Origin: Dentipellis sp. KUC8613
Lineage: Eukaryota > Basidiomycota > Agaricomycetes > Russulales > Hericiaceae
Assembly (NCBI GenBank): GCA_002286715.1
Contig: NSJX01000036.1
Coordinates: forward strand, 194,666 to 258,665
Reading direction: 5' to 3'
Length of the DNA: 64,000 bases
This document shows positions 41,133-51,819 of the stretch, piece after piece. The position numbers and the translations under genes are program-made. Every line of letters begins with the position of its first letter. The stretch's first letter is position 1. Below the pieces are notes generated by a model that searched no databases, had not been told where the DNA came from, and saw only the letters and a list, made by a program, of their open reading frames with translations.

Positions 41133-41849
41133 AAATGCCTTCCAATAATTTGTATGGAGCAATCGGTGAGTACGCTTTCACTCCCTAGATATTTGGACTC
41201 AATGCTGTTTTGCAGATGGCAAGTCGTCGACGGTACATCAGACCTTGCTCATTCCATTGTGTCAGTAGTTGTAGCACCGTTCAGAAGTTCCGTGGCCCAG
41301 ATGAATTCCACTCGCTCGACATTACAAGCACCAGTTGTCTTTGAACGATCTTTCTCGACAGGACTTCCCGACTTCAGAAGGTCCGGCGTTGTTGAAGTAT
41401 TGCTAAAAACAAGTTGAATAGCCGCAGATTTCTGAAATCAGGAGGACATATCCTTTGTATTCGAATTGCTCAAACTGCTCAGTTGGTGGCCGGAAATTAT
41501 TTGAGTCTCGTACTAGACACCCCTCGTCCACTATCGAAGCTCACTCAGATGTATCGCATCTCGCAGGACTGTGAAGCAATCTCTCGGAAGCGTCAACTTT
41601 CTAGGTCAACCCGGACGCTAATGAGCGCCGCCTGCCCCTGAAGGCAGCGTAGATGTGCCCATTTCCTCACTACTTACCCAAATGTCGTAAACCTCCAATT
41701 CGAGTGGTGCGTGCAATACGTCCATTCGCTTATCGACCCAACTTCCACCGAACATCGCTAGCCGATGCACAGACTCCAGGATCCACGAACTTTTGAGTAT
41801 GTGCACTCTTGCATCGCCTCGGCATTGTGCCTCCAAGCGAAGCTGAAGC

Positions 41850-41856
41850 TATAAAA
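41850..41856 (+). promoter_or_regulatory. TATA box of SspB
   Basis: TATAAAA, 111 bp upstream of the SspB start codon and 62 bp upstream of its leader element. Confidence 0.65.
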
Positions 41857-41911
41857 TAGCGAACCTATGGCTTTCATTCTGCATCTCACTTTTCTACTTC
41901 TTCACCCCAGC

Positions 41912-41924
41912 GGCACCGGTTGCC
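41912..41924 (+). promoter_or_regulatory. Conserved 13-nt leader element of SspB
   Basis: GGCACCGGTTGCC, arms GGCA/TGCC, 49 bp before the start codon, almost the same spacing as in SspA. Confidence 0.6.
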
Positions 41925-41960
41925 CTTCACTGCCCACCTTTCAGCCATCAATTTTTCGAC

Positions 41961-42275
41961 ATGTATTTCAGCCGTCTCTTCGCTCTTTTGGGCTTGACAG
42001 CGTTGCGCGCGTCTGCAGCTCCCGTTATCCCCACGGGTGGTCTCACCACTCTGCTCCCTCCCATTACCACTCACATCCCAATCGTTGTCCACGAGCCTCG
42101 CAACCTGAGGCTCAGGCCACCCGTCAAGCCTCCGCCGCCCACTCCTTCAGTCATCGGGGTTAATCATGCACCTCCCTTCGATGAGGCGTAAGTCAACTTG
42201 AACGCTTATCCTCTATGACGTATAACTAACGGGCACACGTGCGATTTTTCTCTCCGTCGTCTTGACAGACAATGA
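41961..42275 (+). CDS. SspB: small secreted Pro-rich protein
   Basis: The signal peptide (MYFSRLFALLGLTALRASAAP) is followed by a Pro/Val/Arg-rich tail (RLRPPVKPPPPTPS) ending PPFDEA. A GTAAGT donor follows GC of the last Ala codon at 42187. Splicing to the CAG before 42269 would add one residue and a stop (77 residues). Reading through gives 76 residues and a stop at 42191. A 3' intron close to the stop recurs in SspC. No Cys or known domain was found. Confidence 0.65.
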
Positions 42276-43376
42276 AGTGGGCTATCCTACAGGCCGCTCT
42301 GAGGATGGTGGATCGGGCGCCTGAGGTATGATGTCGATGTCACGGTGCACGATTTGAACCTTGATTGCTGACAATTTGTACTCGCCTTTTATTTGCAACT
42401 TCTTGTGGTAGATATTTTTGCTATTGAGGGCCGGATATCGATCGTCTTATGGAAGCTTTCGGTGAGTTCAATGGTACTCGCATGCAGAACAGTCTCAGTG
42501 ATTTCCGCGCGGCTATAAGTAGGTGTAGATATGCGAGAACGGACAACAACGGACAACGACGATAGTGTATCCGTGACTGCTATTGTGTTATCGCTTTTTC
42601 AGATGCAAACACGGTTGGCTTGACCTTCTATTTTTGTTGTGCCACTGTAAGCTGCGCTGTCGAAAGACTCCTGACTCCCTCAAGCCACCCAAGATTCTTG
42701 CGGCAATCCCCGTTTCGTAACAATCGTCGATGGTTATCTAATGGTTCCGTGAGCGTGCGTGCCTACCGTTAAAGCAAGTTCGTCGTCTTTCAGCGCGGCG
42801 TTCTATGCTCACCCTGTTTTATGTAGTCCTTGATCAACTCGAAGTTCTGACGAAAGTACGGATAGATTGATACCGTACTTTATGGGATCCGTCGTTAGCC
42901 TACAGGGCGTCACCGTCAGCGCTCCACCGCTTCAGCGCTCACATATCTCACGGTGAGTGGCGTCAGATTCTACTTGGCCACGATGGATGTTCTTGACCGG
43001 TCTTTGATCCGGCAGGTTTCGTATAAGATCAGTCGTGGCTCTGCGTCCAGTGGTGATGTTGACATTCCGATGGAGCTCACTCATATAACACAGTCTCGTC
43101 AGATTTCGCTCAACTGCCATCCGCTGGCTGTTCGCTGTGTGTGTTCTAGACATACCATCGTCTTGGTAACGATCTGCAGTCATCCACTAGGAACAGTGGG
43201 GTTCGTGGCCATGATACCATCTGCATTCTCTATTCAGCAGCATCTATTTACAGGATGTCGCGGTCACTGCGCCCGACATGATCATCATGTCAAAGACGTT
43301 CCTACTGACACCACTTCTGATCTAGATACCAGAAGCGATAGGGAGATCCGATCGCTACGAGCTGCAGTCTTCATGG

Positions 43377-43383
43377 TATAAAG
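43377..43383 (+). promoter_or_regulatory. TATA box of SspC
   Basis: TATAAAG, 79 bp upstream of the SspC leader element. Confidence 0.6.
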
Positions 43384-43455
43384 TAACGAAGCTCTCACTC
43401 TCATTCTGCAGCAGCGCTCCATCCGACCTACCTTCGCACCTTCTTCCGCACCTTG

Positions 43456-43468
43456 GGCACAGGTTGCC
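43456..43468 (+). promoter_or_regulatory. Conserved 13-nt leader element of SspC
   Basis: GGCACAGGTTGCC, arms GGCA/TGCC, 103 bp before the start codon. Confidence 0.6.
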
Positions 43469-43558
43469 TTTGCCGTCCGTACTCGTATTTTCAGGATCAA
43501 ATCACATTTTGCTACTGCTTCGTTACCCACAACCGCTCCTTTCACCACCTTCACCGAC

Positions 43559-44246
43559 ATGCATTTCAGCCAGGTTATTATCACATCAGTTTTGATGGCA
43601 CTGGGCGCGTCTGCAGCCCCTGTGGCTCTCAACGGCAGACAGGCTGGCCTACCTGGAGCTCCGCTTCAGGCTCCCGGGCCTGCGTCCCCTCCCATCCCCG
43701 GTTCTCCTCTCGGTCCCGGAGGCCCAGCAGGACCCAGCGCAATTCCCGCGACTCCCGGCCCGCCCATCCCAGCGTCTCTCCCAGGCGGTGCCATTCCCCC
43801 CGCAATTCCTACTGCGCTCCCGGGCTCTCTGCCCGGACCCCCAGTTCCAAGTGCGGACCCAGCGACCCCTTTGGGAGCCTCCATCCCGGTGTCGCTCCCC
43901 GGAGGCGCAATCCCTACAGCACCCGCCTCCGTCCCCAGCGCTCCGATCCCCAGCGATGTGCCTTCAATCCCAGGAGGCCCACTCATCCCTGCGTCGGATT
44001 CCGCCCCAGTCGTGGCCGTCGCTAGCACCCCGTCCACCCCGTCAGCGGTGCCGGTATCCGTAGCGTCTGGTGACCTCGACGGCGAACTCGGCTTCACTGG
44101 CGCGAAGTCCTTCGAGACGAGGTGAGTTCTCTGTACATGATCTGCATTGTCGCCCGCATGCTTACGCCTTACGAAACAGCGGTGGTGCAAGGCGCGCTGC
44201 CTTCGAGGAATCCAAACTCATGCCTGGGCCCGTGGTGGCGTACTAG
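43559..44246 (+). CDS. SspC: secreted Pro/Gly/Ala-rich protein, collagen-like composition
   Basis: Two exons (43559-44121 and 44180-44246) give 209 residues. The signal peptide (MHFSQVIITSVLMALGASA) is followed by a long low-complexity part of irregular PG/PGG/PIP motifs (LGPGGPAGPSAIPATPGPP, VSLPGGAIPTAP). It is not a strict Gly-x-y repeat, so not a true collagen. After the intron the tail reads SGGARRAAFEESKLMPG and ends VVAY. No Cys is seen. It is likely an extracellular or wall-associated structural protein; function is unknown. Confidence 0.72.
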
Positions 44247-45393
44247 GTCTTGATTTACCGCTAGGTCTTGATTTACCGATACTGGTGCGGAGATAACATA
44301 CACAGCACAAACATCAAAACGACTGACCAGATTTTGTTTAGCGATACGTTTCTTGGTGTCTTGCTTTGTTGAGTGTACGTGAAGGTGGTAGGTGAGTTCG
44401 GGCCCAACATCCGTCCGTTCTTAAAGCTGATATCGACCTGTGCAGTGTTTACGTGGCGAGCTTTCAGGACAGACGACGGTAGTACAGTGATTGTCTGCTG
44501 TTACGGTACGGATCATATCAATGCAAGCGTGGAACTCTGTGCGCTGGATACTTTTGGGTGCAATGAGTGTCAACGATGTCGCAATTCGGAGGCTTACGAC
44601 AAAATTCGATCACCAATATTGAGGCTGGATTCTGCCAACAGTGGCAGCCTCGCGTCACGAAGAATGCAGGCTCGACAGCAGAGCGGTGGAATTACACTCT
44701 TATACGGGAATGAGGAGCACAGGATAACGGTGCCTCAATCGTCCGAGGGGTGCTGGTCATTATGTTGTAAGCCTGCCATCTACTTCCGAGCTTGGAGTCC
44801 TTGTGGTGGTGATTTGAAGCAGCTAACGGACGCCGTTCACTGAGTAAAGCCAGGTCTGTCGTTTCCTTCTGCTGTGTCGGGGACGGATGGCATTGTGGTT
44901 CAGACGCGCAATTAATGGCTGTGAGTAGATGCGTGCGTTGATGGCAAAACCGGCATCAAGATGTCTCCCCGCCACTCCGCAGCCGTGTCTGTTCAACCCA
45001 TGAGCTTTAGGTACATTCCTTCGCCTCGTCATCACCCTCAATCGTGATGAATAACTTCCACAGTAGGCATTATCGTCGCGGTGTCATATTTGTTCTCGAC
45101 TTTTACAGAATGCAACATGCATTTCGGCTGTCGGAGGCACTCCCACTGACCTGCCCCTCTGATATAGATGCTATATACGCATAATGCATCTTCACAGGAC
45201 ACAGTCTTCTCCAGCTATAAGAACAGAGAAGTTATCGCCATCGTTCTACAGCAGCGCTCCACTCAATTCGCCTTCGCACTTCATTCGACATCTTGGCACC
45301 GGCTGCCTTCACGATTGACATTCAACCTCCTTGAACTCTGTCTATCCCTCACTCACTTATTACATTTCCAATCCCACCACCGACCTCGTCGAC
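44247..45393. other. Intergenic SspC/SspD
   Basis: No gene was recognised. A TATATA element lies at 45172 and the SspD leader element at 45295. A short direct repeat (taggtcttgatttaccg) is seen at 44245-44279. Confidence 0.5.
45295..45307 (+). promoter_or_regulatory. Conserved 13-nt leader element of SspD
   Basis: GGCACCGGCTGCC, arms GGCA/TGCC, 99 bp before the start codon. It is preceded by the CAGCAGCGCTCCA block at about 45250 that SspC shares. Confidence 0.6.
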
Positions 45394-46263
45394 ATGATTT
45401 CCACCCGCATTTTCTTCACATTGGCTCTGACGGCGCTGTGCGCGTCCGCGGCTCCTGTGGATTTCAGGAGCAGGCAGGGCGAACACACTGGTGGTCCCTT
45501 GTCTGCTGGAGGCGGCCCATTCCCCTCTGGTGGCGCCAACCCTCCTGGCATCCCGCCCCTCCATGGCACGGCTGGTGTCCTTCCTGGGAGAGCAGTTCCA
45601 AGCGCTGTCGACTCAGTTGTCTCCGATTCCGGGACCCAAGGCATTCCCAGCGCAGCCGCGTCGGCCCTTTCTGGCGGCGCGCCCGTCCCCAGCGGCATTG
45701 CATCCCGCCTTTCTGCAGGTACCCTCCCCAGCGGCGTGGCATCCCGCCTGTCCGCAGGTACCCTTCCCAGCGGTATAGCGTCCGCCCTTTCCGCAGGTAC
45801 CATCCCGAGCGGCGTGGCATCTGCCCTTTCCGCGGGTACTATACCCAGTGCCATCGCATCCCACCTTTCGGCAGGTACCCTTCCTAGCGGTGTCGCATCC
45901 GCCCTTTTTGCAGGCACCCTACCTAGCGGCGTTGCATCCGCCCTTTCCGCGGGTACCATCCCGAGCGGCATCGCATCCGCCCTTTCCGCGGGCACCATTC
46001 CCAGCGGCATCGCATCTCGCCTTTCTGGGCTTCCATCCCTCCCGAGCGATCTCCCGGACTCTCCCTCCGGAGGGCCGCTCCAGAGCGCGATCCCGACCGC
46101 CCTCCCGGATGCCTCAGCTGCCCCTAGCGCGGTTCCCGACCCTAGAAACCCAATCCTCCCCCGAAGCGGCACGACCCAGTCGAAAAGTGCGGTGGCAGCT
46201 GTACCGTCGCCCTCGCATAGCGGCGCCCCGGCTGCATCTGCTGCGACGGCGGCTCCAGTGTAA
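45394..46263 (+). CDS. SspD: secreted protein built on a 13-residue tandem repeat
   Basis: Starting at 45394 gives the signal peptide MISTRIFFTLALTALCASA followed by AP. The central third consists of tandem 13-residue units of the form PSG(I/V)AS(A/R)LSAGT(I/L): eight full units and partial ones at each edge. The C-terminal part is Ala/Pro/Ser-rich and ends TAAPV with TAA at 46261. That TAA lies within a GTAAGT donor, so a short extra 3' exon as in SspC is possible (CAG acceptors near 46306 and 46351). There is no Cys and no dibasic Kex2 site between repeats. It is probably a wall or matrix protein. Confidence 0.72.
   Translation: MISTRIFFTLALTALCASAAPVDFRSRQGEHTGGPLSAGGGPFPSGGANPPGIPPLHGTAGVLPGRAVPSAVDSVVSDSGTQGIPSAAASALSGGAPVPSGIASRLSAGTLPSGVASRLSAGTLPSGIASALSAGTIPSGVASALSAGTIPSAIASHLSAGTLPSGVASALFAGTLPSGVASALSAGTIPSGIASALSAGTIPSGIASRLSGLPSLPSDLPDSPSGGPLQSAIPTALPDASAAPSAVPDPRNPILPRSGTTQSKSAVAAVPSPSHSGAPAASAATAAPV
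45688..46026 (+). repeat. 39-bp coding minisatellite in SspD
   Basis: Eight consecutive 39-bp units run from 45688 to 45999, each encoding PSGxASxLSAGTx, followed by a partial ninth. The unit length is a multiple of three, so copy-number change keeps the frame. Units differ at synonymous and a few residue positions. Confidence 0.9.
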
Positions 46264-47091
46264 GTCGATGCCTGTAATCTGTGATATCCGCGGCTCATGT
46301 GCAGTATGTGCAGCTTCGGTGGTGAACCTGATACCGGAAACTGACTTCGCAGCACGCTACGAGGAACTTCCATGGTACGGCGCGGGTGTTATGACTCGGA
46401 GGGTATAGAAATGACGGCTGACTGCTCTTTTTTTTATCCTAGCTTCCTGGAGATCCACGTCTGGGCGTTGAAATATTCTCTTGATTGTCGGGGAACGGTT
46501 CTGGGTGAGCGTGATAGTGTCCACTTTTATGTACCTGGTGTTAACCTCTCCGCAGAGTAGAGTGGGCGCATACTCCAGAATGGACAATAGTATTTTAGTA
46601 TTACCTGCACTGTTACACTACGGATTGTATCTCGAAATGCAAGACAGGTGTTAGTGTGTTGGATATTGAACGGCCCGAGAAATGGTCAACGTATGCAAGA
46701 AGGTCGCATGGTCAAATTATGAGTAACTTGAAGCCACAAAATCGGGTAAGGGCTAGTTGTCAATTTTCCCCCTTTGCACGAGAGGTCCGAAGAGAGTATC
46801 GAGTGAGTATCAATCTCGACAAGTTGAAGACGACGGAGGCTAACTTGACATACATACTCGCGGTGTCGGCGGCCCGGCGCCTTGATGTTGTGTCAGCGCT
46901 CAGATAGTCTCTTGCTGAGTGCGCTGCCAGACCGCTGGTTCCCCTTCCAAGCCATCAAGTCACAGCAAAGCGCCATCTCTACCTCAATACATTACAGGAA
47001 ACAGTCATGGTCGTGCATTAGCATTTGAGAGAGCCATCTCACCAGCCCCGAAAGATACATCTTCAAGGATCGCCTAACCAACCACAGGAGT
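46264..47091. other. Intergenic SspD / ABM-like gene
   Basis: May contain a short last SspD exon near 46307 or 46352. Otherwise nothing was recognised. Confidence 0.4.
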
Positions 47092-47869
47092 TCATTCGTA
47101 CTTTTTCTTATACCATGTGAGTGGTACATCAGCCTCATCCCATTCATCTGCTATCTCTTCGAGCTGTAACAGAAATTTGATCATTGTCGTGTCATCCTTC
47201 TCCGCGGCATGATGATCCTAGAGGACGGTCAGCGGGTCTAGCTCTCGAACGACTCACGCCACCAACGCACCTCGATAGAGTCCCAAGCCGTCATGAACGC
47301 GAACTCATCGGTCTCAACCTCCTTTCCGTAGACCGCTCCCCGAAATCCCTTGATACCCTGCGCTTCGATGAGAAGCTTCATCACAGCGTCAAGGTTGCTG
47401 TGAGTGCTCTCTTGCTTCAGCTTGACCTGTCCGACTGAGGTGACCGGCGCATCCAAGACTCTACCCAGATTCGTAGAGGGCTGGAAGTATGCGTGAAACA
47501 TCGTAGCCGACCCGTCAATGCACTTTCCCATATCTTCTCGCAGCTGGGCATTCTTGTCGCTGTGCATGAGGTCTTCGTGGTCCTTCAAAGTCTCCCATAC
47601 TGCTTCAAGTTCAAACGAAATATCGCCATGATTGAGCAGGTCGACTCACCAACTAATGAATAGCCTTGCGTGAGATAGCCATGGTACATCCTATGAGACG
47701 GAAAGGTGATTCGTGACGCGTTGAGCGGAGAGGGCGGTATTTAGACTTACCCAAGGGAACCCTTCCAGTCGCCAACAATGTCGAACGCTGGGTAAATGAC
47801 CGTCTGGTCACTGCGATAGGCTTCGCTAGCCCGGAAGATGAGAACTTCCACTACAGGTTTGAGATCCAT
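47092..47869 (-). CDS. ABM-like dimeric alpha-beta barrel protein
   Basis: Four exons (47869-47751, 47690-47650, 47599-47271, 47217-47092) keep phase exactly and give 204 residues. The start MDLKPVVEVLIFRASEAYR opens a beta strand/helix typical of antibiotic-biosynthesis-monooxygenase-like barrels, followed by GYLTQGYSLVVWETLKDHED. A second half repeats the layout (AVMKLLIEAQGIKGFRGAVYG, FAFMTAWDSIEDHHA). It ends in a charged helix and LTWYKKKYE. No cofactor site is needed in this family. The substrate is unknown and the family call is from overall pattern only. Confidence 0.65.
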
Positions 47870-48301
47870 GATTATAAGCCGAGGAGGAGCTGACCGTTAC
47901 TTTCCTATCAGGTTCTTATGAAGACTCGCTCTCGTCCGGTGTCGTGGATAAGGTGCCGAATATGTGCAACTCAAGGGTGCCCCATCTGCTTCAATCGGGG
48001 AATATGCACTCTTCGATGTGACAGGCGGGACGCACATGACGGCAGAGAAGGCACAGGTACATGCACATTGCAGTTCGCCGGCGCCACAGTTGTTCGCAAT
48101 AGGCTTTGGCGAGTCAGAATTTGTATGGACCATTCAGGGTGACAAGGCCGATGTGTAAGGTGAGGTGCAGGATAAGTTCGCTACGTTTCTCTATTTACAG
48201 AAGTGATGTTGAAAGTTCTCGGGTAGGAACGTCGGGATGGCAGTCGCTTGAACCCGACAGAGCATGCTCAACAGGATTTATTACAAACAAAGACATATAT
48301 C
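47870..48301. other. Intergenic ABM-like gene / tRNA-Phe
   Basis: No gene was recognised. It holds the upstream region of the tRNA. Confidence 0.45.
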
Positions 48302-48400
48302 GCCGGGATAGCTCAGCTGGGAGAGCAACAGACTGAAGTCGTTCTTGTGGTTCGCAGAACAGCCTTCTGGAGGTCCCGTGTTCAATCCACGGTCCTGGCA
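48302..48400 (+). tRNA. tRNA-Phe(GAA) with a 26-nt intron
   Basis: The acceptor stem is GCCGGGA paired with TCCTGGC, with discriminator A. The D arm is GCTC-AGCTGGGA-GAGC, the anticodon loop CTGAAG then T, and the T arm CCGTG-TTCAATC-CACGG (perfect). The intron (48339-48364) lies after position 37, the canonical site for nuclear tRNA introns, leaving 73 nt. The first anticodon-stem pair is A-G. The anticodon GAA reads Phe. Confidence 0.93.
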
Positions 48401-49689
48401 TCTGATTTCTTTTTTTGTACAACCTGTACTTGTCAGGACCGACGAAGATATGAGTTACGCTCGAGCGCTCTACGCCACAAGAAGTGGCAGATCTTCTCCG
48501 GTGTTCCACTTACATTCGTCAGGATCCTCGCGATGCTGCTCGAGCTTCAACCTGGTGCTCCGCTTGTCTGGTCAAGTCTCCGGGATTTTTCTTCTCCGAG
48601 TGAAGGTGAGTATGATGATGCCATTATTCCTTGAAGACTTCACTTCGTCACATGTCTGTTCTTCCCAGTTTATCGTGAGGATCCGAGTGACGGAAATACG
48701 TACACGGACCTTGCGTTTCATGCCAACGGCGGACATACGGCGCGCAAGTCAGTCAGGGAAGCTGGCGCAGATGTCAGTTTCATCGAAGCAGTTGCGGCTT
48801 CGATCCATTGATGAGACTGTAAGCTTCAGGTCGAAAGGCATGCGCACTTGCGCCGGGCACACCTGCAGTGCCAGACTACATGACATGGCGCAGCGTAGGT
48901 CCACGGTCATCGCCGTACTCGCCCTTCAATCGACCGTTCAGTGGCGCAGGTTCAGGTTCTCGAAGCTTAGGCTTGTTTGAAGGCCCCGAGGCAGGTGCTG
49001 CATAAAAATCCTGTACTTGTTCAATGCTGACAATCAGAGCTCCATCTTTCATATCGATTGACAGACGATATGGAGCGTACACTATGTGTCGTCGACAATC
49101 ACAACATGTTCTCAGAATAGTTGTTTGAGCATAGAGTCTCGACTCGGAGCATCTCCCCCCGCATATTTCTTGACACCGGTGCGCAGGCATACAATTAACA
49201 TCACGCATACCGTCAGGGCATAGAGTCTGACATATTGACCGGTAGCAGGATCTGCGCAATGGCATTCTCCCAGTGGCGACGGTGAAACTCCTGGCGATCG
49301 GGGTGAAGCCATTTTTGTCCCCAAGCTATTGCACATGAACTTCAGTACTTCCGTGCAACTGCCTCGTGTGCTTCAGGTGGACAGAAGTTTTGACGCTCAG
49401 AACGCCGGTGCGGACAAAGTGCGGTCTCGCGCATACTGGTATGCTCATTGACGTGTGGGGATCCTACCTTCACGTACGACAGATGGGCATACCCCGCAAT
49501 TTTTCGGTTCCTGTCCATCGGAATCCGTCAACAAATTACCGGAATTCCATCACCCCGCTCTCCTAAGTTGGTCTATGTAGGGTGTCCGGTGCGCGTCGAT
49601 ATCCGGCCTCAGCCTCTTTCAAGTTGGCGATATAAAATGCCAGGTCGACTTTGTGATATCCTTAGACCAAGTACCCACCCTGCTCGACC
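48401..49689. other. Intergenic tRNA-Phe / GMC oxidoreductase
   Basis: 1.3 kb with several short open frames and no recognised gene. The promoter of the flavoenzyme lies at the right end (TATA at 49631). Confidence 0.5.
49631..49637 (+). promoter_or_regulatory. TATA box of the GMC oxidoreductase
   Basis: TATAAAA 59 bp upstream of the start codon. Confidence 0.65.
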
Positions 49690-51819
49690 ATGCCTTCCTC
49701 TGTACCCGCAGCACAGCACATTCCGAACGTGGCCACAGATTATCTGGTCGTTCCCAAGCACACTGCTCCATCTTTCCACTACCGTATCGGCAAGGCGCAC
49801 CATCTCCCCGTCACTGCTACTGTCTCTCATGCTGGCGCCGAGCGCTCTATCGCTATACAGCAACCTGCCGCCGATGAACAACCTGTGGGTGAAGAAGAAC
49901 CTACCGCCAACAAAGAGCCCGCTGTCGGTACGCAGCCTGTCGGACGGTGGGGCTACCCCATCCCAGGCGTACAGTCGCCAACGCCTCAGGATGCCACTGC
50001 GCCTCACTTCTTTATTCAACCCTCTACGTGGGACAACGTCATCGACCACGGCGAGTTTGACGATGTAGTTGTGGGAAGCGGATTTTGCGCCTTGGCCTAT
50101 GTTACAGAGGCGCTGGAACGCGACCCGTTCCGCCGCATCCTCATTCTTGAGCGTGGAGGTAAGTGACCAGTAATAATTCTGCCGTCGTTATACCCATTCG
50201 TCCCGTAGATCTATGGCTGCCGACGCACTTCCAAAACCTTCCGCTCCCGTTCAAGATGGTACTTGGCGGACCCTCTGAGACTTTCCCGTGGACTTTGTCT
50301 TACAAGACGTACAATTCGACCCTTCGCTTCTTGCACGGATCGTGCCCTTTCTTCGGAGGTCGCTCAACCTTCTGGAGCGCTTGGGTGTGTATCTCACTCT
50401 TCCCTCGTTCAAGTCGCAATTCTCATGTCTTGACTATTAGAGCCCTCGTCCTACGTCCGAGTTGATGCGTGGCTTCCCTCCGTACCTGGTGAAAGCTGCC
50501 GCGACGGAGGAATTTTGGAAGAAGGCGAGCACTCTTCTGCACGTCACAAAGGCGTCCGAAATCGAGGACCAGGTCTTTGGGGTGCTTCAGAAGGGTATAG
50601 ACACCCGTCTCGCTTCGCATATCAATCAGATCCCCACTGCGAACACTACGGAATCCGCTCCTCTCTCAGTCGGTCGCACGTATTCTATCACTACTGTTCG
50701 CTTCAACAAGTTCTCTACCCCTGGCCCCTTGCTCGCTCTCCAGGAGCGCCAGAGGCACCTCGCTCACGCCAAGAAGGGCAGTCCGCTCATGATCGCCACG
50801 AATGTCATCGCTCAGAAACTCCAGGTGGACACCGATGACGATAACAAAGTCAATGTCCTCAGGACTTCGCGTGGTGACTTGGTCTTCCCCGACGGAAAGA
50901 CCAACGTCATCCTTGCCGCCGGCGCCATCCCCAACACGACTCTCCTCCTGAATTCTCTCCCCGAGATGCAGAACCGTGCCGGCAGCAGGATCACCGGCCA
51001 CTTCCTCACTCACATCGCGGCGCGCTTCCCCATCGACGACACCCTCGGCAAGCTGAGCGATCACCTGGAGATCGCGGCCAACTACGTTGCGGGCAAGGCC
51101 ACGAACGGGCTGCAGTACCACATCCAGGTCACCGCTCTCCATTCCCCCAACCCCGAGCAGGACGCTGAAGATGCGGCGCGTGAGTGCCCCGACTTTGCTG
51201 CCGCCGCTACCGAGGAGCAGCTGAAGGGGTCGGAGAAGCACATCGTCCTCGGTGCGTACCTTCCTGTTTTGCGAGTCTCATCACTGTCAGAGTCAAGTTC
51301 TGAAATATTGGCTTTGTTCCAGTGTGCGCCACCCTCGGCGAGCTCGACGAGCACAACCCCAATTCCTGGGTCAAACCGAACGCTCAAGTGTCAGACCCGA
51401 CCACCAACATCAAGGTGCAAATTACGCTCACCGACAAGGACCAAGCGCTCTGGACCACCATGGACAAGGCTACATACGACGCCATCGCCGTCATGGCCGG
51501 CAACCAGAGCGCAAACGTGGAGTACTGGGCGAAGAGCCCGAACAGCGACTCATGGGGGTGGTCGAAGAACAAGCCCGCCGTGGAGGACATCCGCGTCCCT
51601 GGCGTAGTCCACGAGGCGGCGACGTTGTACATGGGCGAGCGCAGTGATACTGGGGCGTCGGTAGACGACCACTATAGGCCGTTTGGGTCGAACAACGTCT
51701 ACGTGACGGGCGCCGCGCTGTTCCCGTCGTCGGGCTCGTGGAACCCGACGTTGACGATGTGTGGCTATGCGCAGGATCTGGCGACGAAGATAGTGCCCGC
51801 CAGGCCACGATCTTCTTGA
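49690..51819 (+). CDS. GMC-type FAD oxidoreductase, pyranose 2-oxidase-like
   Basis: Four exons (49690-50158, 50209-50384, 50441-51251, 51323-51819) give 650 residues, close to pyranose oxidase length. An N-terminal Pro/Glu/Ala stretch of about 120 residues without a signal peptide precedes the dinucleotide-binding motif DDVVVGSGFCALAYV and the ribose-binding ILILERGG. FGGRSTFWSAW aligns with the pyranose-oxidase segment GGMSTHWTC, where the His that links FAD covalently is Phe here. The second FAD region is NVILAAGAIPNTTLLLNSL. The C-terminus has VVHEAATLYMG (the GMC His region), NNVYVTGAALFPSSG and SWNPTLTMCGYAQDLA with the catalytic Asn. It probably oxidises an alcohol or sugar and reduces O2 or quinone, with FAD held non-covalently. 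The subfamily call is moderate. Confidence 0.82.

Larger units (their letters stand above)
41133..41960. other. Intergenic SspA/SspB
   Basis: Contains the SspB TATA box (41850) and leader element (41912). No other gene was recognised. Confidence 0.55.
42276..43558. other. Intergenic SspB/SspC
   Basis: 1.3 kb without recognised genes. It holds the SspC TATA box (43377), a CAGCAGCGCTCCA leader block near 43414 (shared with SspD) and the 13-nt element (43456). Confidence 0.5.

Noticed and set aside
43559..44246. Mating pheromone precursor or true collagen
   Set aside because: The C-terminus VVAY is not a CaaX box, and the PG-rich stretch lacks a regular Gly-x-y period.
45688..46026. Kex2-processed repeat peptide precursor (KEP type)
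   Set aside because: There are no KR, RR or KRxx sites between the 13-residue units.
45360..46373. Long minus-strand open frame opposite SspD (337 codons)
   Set aside because: It is the antisense of a low-complexity 39-bp repeat array. Absence of stops follows from the repeat, and there is no start context or family similarity.
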